DNA of 64,000 nucleotides, from the NCBI GenBank assembly GCA_016840125.1, contig JAEOSY010000106.1, positions 1-64,000 on the forward strand, in the 5' to 3' direction. The translations under genes and the position numbers were made by a program. Origin of the DNA: Candidatus Helarchaeota archaeon. Lineage in GTDB: Archaea > Asgardarchaeota > Lokiarchaeia > Helarchaeales > HEL-GB-A. Position 1 is the first letter of the stretch; every line of letters starts with the position of its first letter. Below are positions 1-10,129 of this stretch, piece by piece. The notes beneath the pieces were generated by a model, which saw nothing but the letters and a program-made list of their open reading frames with translations, made no database searches and was not told the DNA's origin.

Positions 1-120
1 ATCTCTATCATATCCGATAAGAGCTCCGTCATATACTTTCGTATTTGTAATCACTTTAACCCTTGAATTCAACATCTTTGTGTATTCGCCAAAGAAACGT
101 CCTTCTGCAACTCTACTCAT
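1..120 (-). CDS. Sm-like (LSm) RNA-binding protein, N-terminal fragment cut by the window edge
   Basis: Forty codons run off the left edge. The fragment begins MSRVAEGRFFGEY and continues into VKVITNTKVYDGALIGYDRD, which reads like strands 1-2 of an Sm fold (basic strand, then a G-x-L-x-G-Y-D turn). A strong SD (GGAGG) lies 7-8 nt upstream of the ATG at 120. LSm proteins form heptameric rings that bind U-rich RNA and take part in RNA processing. Only the first half of the Sm domain is visible, so any C-terminal domain is unknown. A 108-bp A+T-rich gap separates it from tgtA, which is on the same strand and lies downstream of nothing here. Confidence 0.55.
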   Translation of the reverse strand, partial: MSRVAEGRFFGEYTKMLNSRVKVITNTKVYDGALIGYDRD

Positions 121-228
121 TTTCGAATCCTCCAAGATATAATACTTTTGGGAACTTAAGATAAATTTCAAAACGAGGTTTTTAAAAATTGTGGATTTTG
201 GACTTTGAGAATTTATCAGAGAATTTCC

Positions 229-1848
229 CTATTTTTCTAAGATTTGTTCAAAAGTTGATTGTAACTCATCGATTGTATAAAAAATACTAATTTCTTCATT
301 AAACTCTTTGATAATTGCATCAATTGGGTGTATTACTAATTCCTGTTCTTGATTCTTAGTATTATAATAAGACGTTGGTCGGAAAATGTAACATTTTTGA
401 TATTGGTGTTTATTCTTTTCAAAAAACTGTTGAAATATCTGTTTTACATGGAGATTCATCTGTACATCATAAGTCTTAGGATATTCATGTTGAGTTAAGG
501 GATAAATATCCTTGAGCTCATTTGGAATGATTCCGAAAAGTGGGGAACAAAAGCAAACATGAATTCGATCACTTTGAGGAAAATGTTTTAAACTGTTGAT
601 CCATGCTTGAAATTGGGGTGATTTTTCAAAGCGGATGTCTAAATCAGGTATTAAAAGAAGGATTTTTGCTTTTGAAGGAGGTTTATACGTGTTAATTAAT
701 TTTTTTGTATGGCGAATCACTTCGGGTCGAAGAAGAGATTCGGGACCACCATAAAAAAATCCAGATTTTTTGCTTACGGGATCGTGATCAAGAAAATAAT
801 CCGAATAATTCGATAAGATGTAGTTTAATGCCTCAATCAGAGTAGGATGTGCTCGGACTCGCTCCTGTACAAGCTCCCAGAGATTATTTTCATGTATTGC
901 AACCCGTATTCGTTTTATTTCATCTATCGTGATATAAAGATTATGTTTAGCAAGTATATATTCTCTCTGTGGTTTATCAAGTTCCCTAACATCTTGAGGC
1001 GTGTACTTAGAACATATGGGGCAAACACATGGAAATTCTTCTAAATTTTCAAATCGATGAGTTCCGTTCACTGTTAAATATCTTTGATCTTTAGCAAATA
1101 ATGCGTACGCAGAAGAATCAAAAAGATCTACGCCTAGCGCGACTGCCAGAGCAAAAAAGATAGGGTGGCCTATAGAAAAACCATGGAATGGGCGTGATGG
1201 GATTAAATGTTGTTTAGTAACCACAATAGTTTCGGTAACTTGCTTAAAGTTGTAATTTTGTAGAGAGGGAGCGAGCGTTCCTAGAGGATGAATGTCGAAA
1301 TCTAGCTTTGACATTTCTTTAGCACAATATTCTAACAGATCTAAGAATTTCCCACCCTGAATTGGACCTGCCCAGCTAATTCCTTTTTCTTGACGTATTT
1401 CGATGCATTCTCTGGCGGCTTCAAGGGTTTGGGTCACACCAGTTCGAGCTACTTCATAATCATCTGTTTCAGTAAATACATCCAGTATTGTGGCGATATC
1501 TGGTTTAAGAATCTCTTCAAATTTTATAATGTCTCGGTTTTTTACATCCAGCTCCTTTTTGTACATCCATGCTTGATAAGCACCCGAATCGGTCATAATA
1601 GTTTTATTAAAATTTATTAATCTATGAACTCCTTGAGCTGCCTTGTCTCGTAGTTTTGGGGTTCGATAAATGATATATGCATTTGTAATCAACATTTGAA
1701 TTTTAAATTCGCGTTCGAGTTCTTCTGCGGGGATTAGGGGAATATTTGGATTGTACACAGGCATAAGTGTAGGAGTTTGGACGGTGCCATGAGCAGTTTT
1801 TAGTCGACCTAAACGACCCGCAGCATCTCTCTTAATAATTTCAAACAT
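229..1848 (-). CDS. tgtA: Archaeal tRNA-guanine(15) transglycosylase (archaeosine synthesis)
   Basis: Exchanges guanine-15 in the tRNA D-loop for preQ0, the first tRNA-level step to archaeosine. The catalytic barrel fills about residues 1-300. The nucleophile motif TDSGAYQ has Asp near residue 87, GPIQGG follows, and a zinc site C-x-C-x2-C (CVCPIC) with a later His sits near residues 276-305. Residues ~370-539 (SKAKILLLIPDLDIRF, HVCFCSPLFGIIPNEL) resemble the domain shared with ArcS/TGT C-terminal regions. No PUA domain follows, although archaeal TgtA often carries one. Start is ATG at 1848, 12 bp after the stop of the nicotinate phosphoribosyltransferase gene, so the two are probably one operon. 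Stop is TAG. Confidence 0.88.
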   Translation of the reverse strand: MFEIIKRDAAGRLGRLKTAHGTVQTPTLMPVYNPNIPLIPAEELEREFKIQMLITNAYIIYRTPKLRDKAAQGVHRLINFNKTIMTDSGAYQAWMYKKELDVKNRDIIKFEEILKPDIATILDVFTETDDYEVARTGVTQTLEAARECIEIRQEKGISWAGPIQGGKFLDLLEYCAKEMSKLDFDIHPLGTLAPSLQNYNFKQVTETIVVTKQHLIPSRPFHGFSIGHPIFFALAVALGVDLFDSSAYALFAKDQRYLTVNGTHRFENLEEFPCVCPICSKYTPQDVRELDKPQREYILAKHNLYITIDEIKRIRVAIHENNLWELVQERVRAHPTLIEALNYILSNYSDYFLDHDPVSKKSGFFYGGPESLLRPEVIRHTKKLINTYKPPSKAKILLLIPDLDIRFEKSPQFQAWINSLKHFPQSDRIHVCFCSPLFGIIPNELKDIYPLTQHEYPKTYDVQMNLHVKQIFQQFFEKNKHQYQKCYIFRPTSYYNTKNQEQELVIHPIDAIIKEFNEEISIFYTIDELQSTFEQILEK

Positions 1849-1860
1849 TTTACTTGCCTA

Positions 1861-3087
1861 TTATCCTTGATCAGACAGGTACTTAGGGGGAAGTTTTTTT
1901 AATTCCCCTCGGAGCTTTTCCCGGATTTGTTGGGGGGCAGATATCTTCCTTACAATTTTCCCATTTTCAATTAATGGTGTCAATAGTGAAGTCATTTTTT
2001 TACCACAATAGGGACAGAGGACCGTGTTTTCTGTATCAAGAGTTATGAGATCTATGAAGCAGTAGATACATCGCCATACTTTCTTTTTTCCATTCAACCT
2101 ATCGCGTTTTGCACTATATTCCCACTTCCCATCGCGTAATACGCTAATAATATCTAATCCGAAATCGATAGTGGTGGCATTTGAAAGATAAGAGCCAACT
2201 CCAAACCCATCAACTTCTGGGATATTCAGTTTTCGAATCCATTCCTCGTTTATTCCACCTGAAACATATATTTTTACATCCTTATATCCTCGGAGATCCA
2301 ATTCCCACCTGCAATCTTTGATTATTTTCACAAAGTTCCCTCTTCGGCTTCCGGGTGTATCCAATCGGACTCCTGAGAGATTCTTCACATTTTCAGCAGC
2401 AAGTATGACTTCATCCCGCTCATCTTGATATGTATCACATAAAGCAATCCGAGGGACTTCTGGAGAGATAATTTCATCAAAAGCTTGCCAAGCCTTGACT
2501 TGATCTCCAAATACAATGATTAATGCATGAGGGATAGTACCAGAGGGGGGAATACCTAATAATTCGGCACTTAAAACCCCTGAAACTCCATCTAGGCCCG
2601 ATATATAGCAAGAATAGTCAATCATAGGGGCGATAGCAGGATGCATCCTTCGAAGACCAAACGAAAGAATTGTCTTATCTTGAGCTAGCATGCGCAATCT
2701 CGCCGCCGCTGTAGCGATCCCTGATGCCTGACAGATCAGCCCTAAAAGAGGAGTTTCAAGAATTGAAAAATCGGAGTATGTTCCCTCTATTGTCATAATG
2801 GGTATGCGATAGCCATTCATATCAGTAGGAACGAAAATACTCCCCTCAGGATAGGAATAGAGATTAATTGGGCACCCTTCAAATAAGTTAGCTATTTCAG
2901 TAATTCCAGATAATATAGCCCAACTCCAGTTATTTGGTAGACCAGAAGTACTTATTTCTACATACACTTGAACTTTATCTAAACCCTTTTTTTTAAGAAT
3001 TTTATTTGATCTAACGAAATAAATATCTGTTGTTTTACCTGTTTTGATTTCTTCTTCTGATGCCATTTTAAATTGCCGTTTGGTCAT
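1861..3087 (-). CDS. Nicotinate phosphoribosyltransferase, archaeal type with C-terminal zinc ribbon
   Basis: Likely converts nicotinate and PRPP to nicotinate mononucleotide in NAD salvage. The type II phosphoribosyltransferase barrel is recognisable from GVRLDTPGSRRGNF (about residue 240), the phosphate-binding strand KIYVSGGINEEWI, and FGVGSYLSNA near residue 300. After the barrel comes a zinc-ribbon tail, CIYC...CPYCGKK (about residues 340-365), a frequent addition in archaeal members. SD AGGAGGT sits just upstream of the ATG at 3087. It precedes tgtA by 12 bp. Quinolinate PRTases share the barrel, but the length and C-terminal ribbon favour the nicotinate family. Confidence 0.82.
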   Translation of the reverse strand: MTKRQFKMASEEEIKTGKTTDIYFVRSNKILKKKGLDKVQVYVEISTSGLPNNWSWAILSGITEIANLFEGCPINLYSYPEGSIFVPTDMNGYRIPIMTIEGTYSDFSILETPLLGLICQASGIATAAARLRMLAQDKTILSFGLRRMHPAIAPMIDYSCYISGLDGVSGVLSAELLGIPPSGTIPHALIIVFGDQVKAWQAFDEIISPEVPRIALCDTYQDERDEVILAAENVKNLSGVRLDTPGSRRGNFVKIIKDCRWELDLRGYKDVKIYVSGGINEEWIRKLNIPEVDGFGVGSYLSNATTIDFGLDIISVLRDGKWEYSAKRDRLNGKKKVWRCIYCFIDLITLDTENTVLCPYCGKKMTSLLTPLIENGKIVRKISAPQQIREKLRGELKKLPPKYLSDQG

Positions 3088-3198
3088 CTCATTACCTCCT
3101 ACTTATAAAAAACTAAAGACAAATTCTAATTACGCTACCATTATTCTTTAAGAATTCTATCCACAAACTTAAAAATAGGCATTAGTTAGTGAAGAAAT

Positions 3199-4446
3199 AT
3201 GTTTGAAGATTACATGCATGGTTTCATTTCAGAAATTTGCGATAAAATTGGTCCAAGAGAGTCAGGTACACAAGAAGAAATACTTGCAGGAAACCGAATC
3301 GAGGAAGAATTTAAAAAATACTGCAATGAAACACATCAAGAGGAATATTTAAGTAGCCCTACGGCATTTTTAGGTTTTGTAAGGTACGGAGCTGCTCTGA
3401 TGATCGTTTCCATCATATTCTTTTGGCTTTCGTTATTGCTTGACCTAGGTACCCTTCAATTAGGACCAAATTATGGTTTATTGTTTATTGTTATAAGTAC
3501 ATGTTCAGCGATATTTTGTGATATCTACTTTATATTTGAGGTAATGCGCTACAGAGAGATCTTGGACAGATTCTTTCCAAGAAGAAAGTCAAAAAATGTA
3601 ATAGGGACAATAGAGCCCACAGGAGAAGTGAAAAATACCATTATTTTTTCCGGTCATCATGACTCGGCTTACGAGCATAACTTATTTTACTATTTAAAGA
3701 CAATTGGAGCGGTGACAATTTTTATTGGATTGATAGGTGTTGTCATTCTAGGAATCATTACTGTAATCAAATTGATATTCTGGTTTGTCCCAGTTGATGC
3801 GACGATATTCTTTTTGGTGTTTGGAATTTTAGGCCTTTGTTTAATCCCAATTGCAGTATTGTACATGTTTTTTCATAGCTATAAACCTATACTCGGCGCC
3901 TTTGATAATTTATCCGCTGTCGCGGTGACACTTGGCATTGGGAAATATCTAAAAGAAAATAAGAACAATCCAGACATCTATCCCAAACACACTCGTGTAC
4001 GTTTGATTTCTTTCGCCGGCGAAGAAGCTGGGCTAAGGGGAGCGAAACGATATGTCAAAGCACACTACGATGAGCTGAAAGAAGGTAGGACTATATTAAT
4101 CAATATGGATGGGATTGCTGTCAAGGATAGTATCATTATAGTCAAGAGAGAATTATTAGTTGGAGCGAAGCATGATCCAGATCTGGTAAATAGATTATAT
4201 AGAATCGCACAAGATTTAAATATTGGTTCATTTAGGGGAACATTGCCATTTGGGGCCTCTGATGCAGCACCGTTTAGCAAACAAGGGTTGAGAGCAGTAT
4301 ATATTATGAGCTACGTATATCAGCTCAAACTACCAGAATACTATCACACGCGCCTTGATACACCAGAAGTCGTCGACAAAGAATCGTTGGGACAGGTTCT
4401 ACAAATCTGTTTAGAATATCTCAAATCTGTTGACGGGTCAGAATGA
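3199..4446 (+). CDS. Membrane-embedded M28-family metallopeptidase
   Basis: All M28 di-zinc aminopeptidase ligand motifs can be read: GHHDSA (~152), AFDNLSA (~234), FAGEEAGLRGA (~275, catalytic Glu plus Zn ligand), NMDG (~300) and YYHTRLDTPE (~380). The unusual part is topology. Two hydrophobic helices (about residues 55-115) precede the catalytic domain, and a block of two or three more (about 175-225) interrupts it between the first two zinc motifs. It may be a multi-pass membrane peptidase, but which side the active site faces cannot be told from sequence. Its promoter region is shared with the divergent nicotinate phosphoribosyltransferase gene (111 bp between starts). It ends 5 bp before the convergent 1447-aa gene. 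Confidence 0.85.
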   Translation: MFEDYMHGFISEICDKIGPRESGTQEEILAGNRIEEEFKKYCNETHQEEYLSSPTAFLGFVRYGAALMIVSIIFFWLSLLLDLGTLQLGPNYGLLFIVISTCSAIFCDIYFIFEVMRYREILDRFFPRRKSKNVIGTIEPTGEVKNTIIFSGHHDSAYEHNLFYYLKTIGAVTIFIGLIGVVILGIITVIKLIFWFVPVDATIFFLVFGILGLCLIPIAVLYMFFHSYKPILGAFDNLSAVAVTLGIGKYLKENKNNPDIYPKHTRVRLISFAGEEAGLRGAKRYVKAHYDELKEGRTILINMDGIAVKDSIIIVKRELLVGAKHDPDLVNRLYRIAQDLNIGSFRGTLPFGASDAAPFSKQGLRAVYIMSYVYQLKLPEYYHTRLDTPEVVDKESLGQVLQICLEYLKSVDGSE

Positions 4447-4451
4447 AAAAA

Positions 4452-7400
4452 CTAAGATCCTTTCTTTTCTTTTCTGTGTTTATAGAACACATAAATTAGA
4501 AGGGTAGGGAACACTATACCAGGGAGCAAAATTGGAAAGAGAATATTTTGTGTCGCACTATAGATCCATGCAGATGCTCCTACGATAGAGCCGGCAGAGC
4601 CGATAACAGGGTACCAAGTTTTGAATATTTCCGTGATCTTATCAAATAATCGTCCTTTTAGTACTGAAGGTGTTTCTTCACGCAATATCTCAACAGGAGG
4701 TCTCTCAGGTCTTGCTTCTTCAATCCTATTACTTGGAAAGAGATATTTATCGGTATTTGGATTTATTTTCCCTGTTAATTTCTCTGCGGCAATAAGTGAA
4801 ACAAATCGCTGTCTCAATTCATTTTTCTTAATATGTAATTCCTTTGATATAGCACCCAAATCCAAAGACCTTGTGCTATAAACAGTCTGTTGTATTTGTA
4901 AATATTTAATAATTATTTGATTTTCTAGTTGAAGATAATTCTCCTGAAAAGTCTTCTGATGCTCTAGTTTTGCAAGTTCCCATCGTGAAACTAACGTATT
5001 TGCTGCATCCTTAAAGGATTTTAAGGATTTTGATTTTTTATTTACATAATAACTAACACTATCTTGAGAATTTTTCTCAATTTTGGTGAATTTTTTATGA
5101 AAATTTTGTAAATAGCTTAAAGCACTATAAATTTCGCCCTTCTGGATATAAAGAGCTGCATCTTTCTCAATGTAATTATAAATAAAATTGTTGATTACAA
5201 TATTACAATTATTTATTAAATCCCTTAACTCCTTCTTCCATTGTAGGGTTAGGCCTTCATTTATTTTTTCCTGCAATCGAGCATTTAAGTCAGATAAACC
5301 AGTTTTAAGTTTTGTTTTTTCATGAGCCCATCGAGTTAGCAAATCTGCGACAACCAAATCAAATCGATCTAAATCATTTGAAATTTTTTCGACGGTCATC
5401 TTTAGATCTTGGTCAAATTTTTTGATAAGATGTTCAATAAGGTTGATACTTTTTGATAACATCTTTCCAGCTTCCAGCATCTCTCCAAAATCAACTTTAA
5501 CATCAATGGGGTTTGCCATTTCCTTCATTTCTGTTTTTATTTCATTGATGTATTGTAGTAATTTCTCTTTAAATTTGAGGCGCTGAGTGATTTTCTGTTT
5601 AATCAGAGAAAGGCTTCGTTCCACATCTATTTTTTGTTCAGACCACCTTTCTAATAGAAGATCTAAATCGATATGAGAGGGCAAATCCTTAATTCGTTTC
5701 TCAATAGTAATCTCAGTTTTATATTTCCTCGAAAGAACCCCTCTAGTTCTAGAGATAATTTCTTCAATTACGCTATCGTCTAATTGTTTTTTACGGCAAC
5801 TAGTTTCAAATAGGCGTCTGGTACGGGTATAATCGGTTTTGAGAGTCTCCATTTCTACTTTTATCATTCGCTCAAAATTCAAAATTTGTTTCAATTCTTG
5901 AGTGAGGGGAACAATTTCATTATGGTCCCTATTAAATTGGGCCTCTAATTTTCCAATAGAAATTAAATATACAGCGCGATCCTCAATTTCATCTTTTTTT
6001 AAGTTAATTTTCGATGCTAAGTAATCTAGTTTAACCCGACCCCCATGGAAAATAGGAGCAACTGAGAAAAGAACTCGTAAAATAAGTTCATTTTTTATTT
6101 TATCAGAATTGAGAGAGATGGCTCTTTTTAGTGAGTCTTGAAAAAGAGTCCATTTATGAAGTGTGATTTGAGATGTTTCAGGGAAGTTGGGAAATTCTTG
6201 GGCAGTTTTTTTGATAAAGGAGTTTATTTGATTATTAGAGCTTTTAGTAACTTCTTCAATTTTTGAGATTTTTCTTTTTATTTCTTTTACTGTATCGCCT
6301 ACTTTTGGTCCTTCAACAAATAAAAGCAATTCTTGTTCCATGGTTTCAGTTGCTTTCTTCAACTCCGATATAATCTTCTCAACCAAGGAATTTAATTGCT
6401 CATTTTGATCTAATTCTTTTTTAGATAAAATCTTCGTCTCTAGATCGCTCTTGATGCTCACTAGTTCGTTCCGCATATTTTCCAATAGACTTTTTGACCA
6501 ATTTTCAAAAATATCGTCTACTGTTAATTGGAACCCCTCTAAATAGGAGGCAGTATCCTGAATAAAATTGAGAACATACTGATTCGTTTCAGAAAGGTAA
6601 TTTAATATCTCCTCAGTTCGCTCGTTCAGAGTCGTATTTGCCGTATTAAATTGGGTTGACTCGATAATAGAGTTAATAATATTTGAGAGGTCTCTCAATT
6701 TAAAATCAAAAAGCTCCCGTCTGTTCTTAATATTTTCCTTTAGTTCTTCTCTTCCGTTCAACTGCCCTTTCATGTCTTTAATTATTTTGATTGTGTTTTT
6801 TCGCTTTTTCATCCACATTGATTCAAGCCATTTTTCTAGGGGCTGGAGGGTGTTTAGTTGTGAGGCATCTTGGGTGCGCCTAAGTTCACCTGTAGCTTTG
6901 AATAAATTCGCAGCTTGTTCGCGAAGTTGTGGAGTAATTCGTTCGACAGAAATTGAAATATCGTCTAGTTTTCTCTTAATTTCATCTTTTTTCAGTTCAA
7001 ATTTTTCTTCACATGCTTGTTGAAATAATTTTTGAGTATTATTTAGTTCAGTGGTTATGTTATTAAGCTGTTTTTGAACAAATTCCTGAAAATCCTCTAA
7101 ATCCTTTAAAATTTTTACAATACGTTCCTTCTTTTCTATTTTTTTTAAATATTCTTTTTCTATTTGAAGGAGGGATTCTTTTGATTTATGATAAACTGAA
7201 ACCCAATCTTTCATTAGATAGTGGGTGTATTCACCATTCAAATACTGGAATTTGGACACATTCGTTTCTATATTTTTGTTAGATGAGTTTAAAATTTCAA
7301 GAGCTCCCGTGATATCCCTTCTTAAGTGAACTTTCGCTAATTCAACTTCATTAAGATCAAGCAAATTATCAAGGTCAGATTTAATTCTTTCAGTAATGGG

Positions 7401-8795
7401 CTGGATTTGTTCAATAGTCTCCATTATTCGTCTTTGTTCAACTGGAATCTGTCCCTTCTCCACGGTAACTTCATGGTATGGAATTTGGGCTACTCTTACA
7501 AGTGCCTTACCTGGCAAGACTCCATTTAAAAAACCAGTTACTCGAAAGAATCGTTTATTCCATTTAATTTCACCGATTATGAATTTCTCCTTGATTAAGT
7601 TAGTAGCAACGGCAATTACACGTTGGAGAGCTTTAGAATAATCAGTAGCGCTGAATCCCTTAGCTATCTCTGATAGGTTAACTACATTTTGATTTACGAT
7701 ATATTTTACGATAGTTACCGCAATTTTCCTAGAGATTGCATCAAATCTTTCAACATATCTTTTGAATATATCGATGGTATCACGAATTTCGACGCGAAAC
7801 CAGTCATATTTCATTAGTTTTTTAATAACATAGATAATCAAATCGAAACGAACATAACATTGTTCAGCTAGTTCCTCAATAAGAACTCTTTCAGAGGTAT
7901 AGATTTCCTTAAGGATTTTCTGTTCAATAAATTCAACAAGTTCATTCCATAGAAGAGTAAAAGACATTGTGGCCCAAGCAGTTGTTCGTATATTTAACTG
8001 ATGAGTTTCAATAGATTGGGCCGCAGAAAAACTTTTATCCTGCTTTTGGCAACTTCTCAAAAATTCGAAAATTTTGCCTTTATTAATATTTCTTAGTCGC
8101 TTGAGTATATATAAACAATATAATACCCAGAAAGAATGTTCAATCGTCCCAAAACTACCGTTTTGTTCTTGTAAACTCATAAGGTGATTGATTGACGTCT
8201 CATCAATATCTTCAATATGGTCTAGGAGAAGGAGCGAAAGTAAGCGAAACGCTTGTTCGCCATCCTTCTTTGATTTGGTTTTTGATAAAAAAGCCAAAAT
8301 TTTATTCGCTTGAGTTGAATTAATATCATAGAGAAGTTTTAAACTATAAATTGCATAGTATGTGGATTTCAAAGAGGCCTTACCTTTACAAATTGGACAG
8401 AAATCTAAATTACAATGAGAAAAGCCACCATTTTTCTTTTGAAAATTGCTAATATTATTGAACATATCTTCATATTCATCGATTAAGATAATTTCTTGCT
8501 TCTTGATTAAGTAGAGTGTATTTATTGCGTAGAAAAATGAATGAAGGTCAATTTCAGATTCTTGTGAGCTTGCCGCAAACCCATTTATTCGTTTACAATC
8601 TAAAACATATCTCAATATACCTTCTTTATCGGTAGCATCCACCATATTTAAATAAGATAAAGCCATTACAGCCCAATATGTTTCCTCTAAATTTCCGAAA
8701 CTTCCATCTACACGCTGATGTTTTAACAGGTAGTTTCCTAGTTCAAGACTAGGGAAAACATCAATTCGCTCAATTTGGGGCTTAACCATAATCAT
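4452..8795 (-). CDS. Giant protein: prenyltransferase/cyclase-like alpha-barrel, winged helices, long coiled coils, C-terminal membrane anchor
   Basis: A 1447-aa chimera. Residues ~15-290 contain repeats of the kind in protein prenyltransferase beta subunits and terpenoid cyclases: QRVDGSFGNLEETYWAVMAL, KKNGGFSHCNLDFCP, QEQNGSFGTIEHSFW, QKQDKSFSAAQ. No complete zinc/catalytic set typical of geranylgeranyltransferase was identified, so activity is uncertain. Residues ~300-430 look like tandem winged helices. Most of ~450-1350 is coiled coil, with a recurring L-x2-RW-x3-K pattern (LLERWSEQK, LLTRWAHEK, LVSRWELAK) and further winged helices near 900 and 1330. A hydrophobic hairpin near 1390-1435 followed by KHRKEKKG suggests a tail anchor. 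No clear SD is seen at the ATG (8795). I recognise no named family for the whole protein. Confidence 0.8.
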   Translation of the reverse strand: MIMVKPQIERIDVFPSLELGNYLLKHQRVDGSFGNLEETYWAVMALSYLNMVDATDKEGILRYVLDCKRINGFAASSQESEIDLHSFFYAINTLYLIKKQEIILIDEYEDMFNNISNFQKKNGGFSHCNLDFCPICKGKASLKSTYYAIYSLKLLYDINSTQANKILAFLSKTKSKKDGEQAFRLLSLLLLDHIEDIDETSINHLMSLQEQNGSFGTIEHSFWVLYCLYILKRLRNINKGKIFEFLRSCQKQDKSFSAAQSIETHQLNIRTTAWATMSFTLLWNELVEFIEQKILKEIYTSERVLIEELAEQCYVRFDLIIYVIKKLMKYDWFRVEIRDTIDIFKRYVERFDAISRKIAVTIVKYIVNQNVVNLSEIAKGFSATDYSKALQRVIAVATNLIKEKFIIGEIKWNKRFFRVTGFLNGVLPGKALVRVAQIPYHEVTVEKGQIPVEQRRIMETIEQIQPITERIKSDLDNLLDLNEVELAKVHLRRDITGALEILNSSNKNIETNVSKFQYLNGEYTHYLMKDWVSVYHKSKESLLQIEKEYLKKIEKKERIVKILKDLEDFQEFVQKQLNNITTELNNTQKLFQQACEEKFELKKDEIKRKLDDISISVERITPQLREQAANLFKATGELRRTQDASQLNTLQPLEKWLESMWMKKRKNTIKIIKDMKGQLNGREELKENIKNRRELFDFKLRDLSNIINSIIESTQFNTANTTLNERTEEILNYLSETNQYVLNFIQDTASYLEGFQLTVDDIFENWSKSLLENMRNELVSIKSDLETKILSKKELDQNEQLNSLVEKIISELKKATETMEQELLLFVEGPKVGDTVKEIKRKISKIEEVTKSSNNQINSFIKKTAQEFPNFPETSQITLHKWTLFQDSLKRAISLNSDKIKNELILRVLFSVAPIFHGGRVKLDYLASKINLKKDEIEDRAVYLISIGKLEAQFNRDHNEIVPLTQELKQILNFERMIKVEMETLKTDYTRTRRLFETSCRKKQLDDSVIEEIISRTRGVLSRKYKTEITIEKRIKDLPSHIDLDLLLERWSEQKIDVERSLSLIKQKITQRLKFKEKLLQYINEIKTEMKEMANPIDVKVDFGEMLEAGKMLSKSINLIEHLIKKFDQDLKMTVEKISNDLDRFDLVVADLLTRWAHEKTKLKTGLSDLNARLQEKINEGLTLQWKKELRDLINNCNIVINNFIYNYIEKDAALYIQKGEIYSALSYLQNFHKKFTKIEKNSQDSVSYYVNKKSKSLKSFKDAANTLVSRWELAKLEHQKTFQENYLQLENQIIIKYLQIQQTVYSTRSLDLGAISKELHIKKNELRQRFVSLIAAEKLTGKINPNTDKYLFPSNRIEEARPERPPVEILREETPSVLKGRLFDKITEIFKTWYPVIGSAGSIVGASAWIYSATQNILFPILLPGIVFPTLLIYVFYKHRKEKKGS

Positions 8796-8907
8796 TGCAG
8801 TAAAAATAAGGTCACGGTTAAAATTAAGGTTTTGGAATTTTTTGCAACTTTCAAAAATAAGATTAAAGGATTTTTAAAAAAAAGAAAGGAGAAGAGATGT
8901 GTTCAGA

Positions 8908-10116
8908 TCATTCTATGGCAGCTTCAAGTAATTCAACAACATCTTTGAATTCAATTGAAGCATTTTTTTCCTTTATAGCATCCATTAAATTTCGCCGACA
9001 GAAGGGACATGCGGAAACCAAAATATCTGAGCCAGTTGTAACAGCTTCTTCGATCCGATCAACTGCAGTCTCCATGGCAAGATCCTTGAAAGATGCCTTG
9101 ACACCTCCACCTGCGCCACAGCACCATGCATTTTCCCTTGTTCGCACCATTTCTCTTAGAGTAATTCCAGGGATAGCCTCAAGAAGTCGTCGGGGTTCAT
9201 CGAAAATTCCAACTTTTCTCTTCTTTCTAATAATATGACGTCCCATATGGCAGGGATCGTGGTAGGTCACTACTTTATCCAACTTTTTTGTTAGTTTTAG
9301 CTTTCCCTCTTTCAGTTGCTCGTCGAGGAATGTAACAAGGTGGTCTAATTCAAAAGGGAGTTCGCCAATCATCTTCGGATAATCTTCCTTAAATGTTCGA
9401 TAGCATCCAGCACAGGAAAATATGATTTTTTTAATGCCTTTCTTTTCAATAGCCGCCACATTATATTTGGCTAAGTCAGCCGCTTTTTTACGTAAACCAG
9501 TCCGTAGTAAGGGGCTGCCACAACAGTATTCATCTTTTCCTACTAGCTGAAAAGGAATTTTAGCCTTATTCAATAATTTAACGGTTGCTTTTGCTAGTTC
9601 CTGCTCTCTATAAGATGAAGTACACCCTACAAAGTAACCAACTTCGGAGCTATCATCCAATTTTGCATCTTTAGGGAGCCAATCGAGGCGACTAGCATGG
9701 CTGTCGCCATAAGGATTATTTTCCTTATCAATGTTCTCTGAGAATTTCAAGTGTTCTGGTAAAGGCCCGTAACCAAGCTCGACCATTTTAGCACGAAGAG
9801 CTTCAATAATTGAGACATTATCCATCTCCTTGTACTCTTTACACTGAAGCGTACAAGCTCCACATGTTGGACAGGCATAGGCGATTTTTTTGAGCGCCTC
9901 AATATCTTGCGGTTCGATTTCTTCTTCGAGTATTGCGCGTCCAAGTTCGATCCGCCCTACGGCAAAATAGGAAATGAATCCATATTTCTTCCCGCTCGGG
10001 CAACAGTCTACCCATTTATCTAAGGTCCACCAATTGAAAACATTACAGCCCATGCAATGCCCACAAGTCATTAAGTCTTCCCTGAAATCTTCTAATTTTT
10101 CTAATTCATCAGTCAT
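8908..10116 (-). CDS. HdrD/GlcF-like Fe-S oxidoreductase with two CCG domains
   Basis: Resembles heterodisulfide reductase subunit D and glycolate-oxidase GlcF. The N-terminus has a cysteine set CGHCMGC...CC (the first cluster motif is stretched by about 11 residues) and a standard CPTCGACTLQC. Two CCG domains follow: CCGSPLLRTG...SCAGCYR, and HDPCHMGR...WCCGAGGG...SACPFCRR. In HdrD these CCG cysteines bind the special 4Fe-4S centre that handles CoM-S-S-CoB. It lies 13 bp after the FAD-linked dehydrogenase, so the pair probably forms one complex and one operon, divergent from the mcr operon. ATG at 10116 is preferred; a TTG six bases upstream is closer to the AGGAG and also possible. Exact substrate unknown. 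Confidence 0.82.
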   Translation of the reverse strand: MTDELEKLEDFREDLMTCGHCMGCNVFNWWTLDKWVDCCPSGKKYGFISYFAVGRIELGRAILEEEIEPQDIEALKKIAYACPTCGACTLQCKEYKEMDNVSIIEALRAKMVELGYGPLPEHLKFSENIDKENNPYGDSHASRLDWLPKDAKLDDSSEVGYFVGCTSSYREQELAKATVKLLNKAKIPFQLVGKDEYCCGSPLLRTGLRKKAADLAKYNVAAIEKKGIKKIIFSCAGCYRTFKEDYPKMIGELPFELDHLVTFLDEQLKEGKLKLTKKLDKVVTYHDPCHMGRHIIRKKRKVGIFDEPRRLLEAIPGITLREMVRTRENAWCCGAGGGVKASFKDLAMETAVDRIEEAVTTGSDILVSACPFCRRNLMDAIKEKNASIEFKDVVELLEAAIE

Positions 10117-10129
10117 AAACAATACGCTC

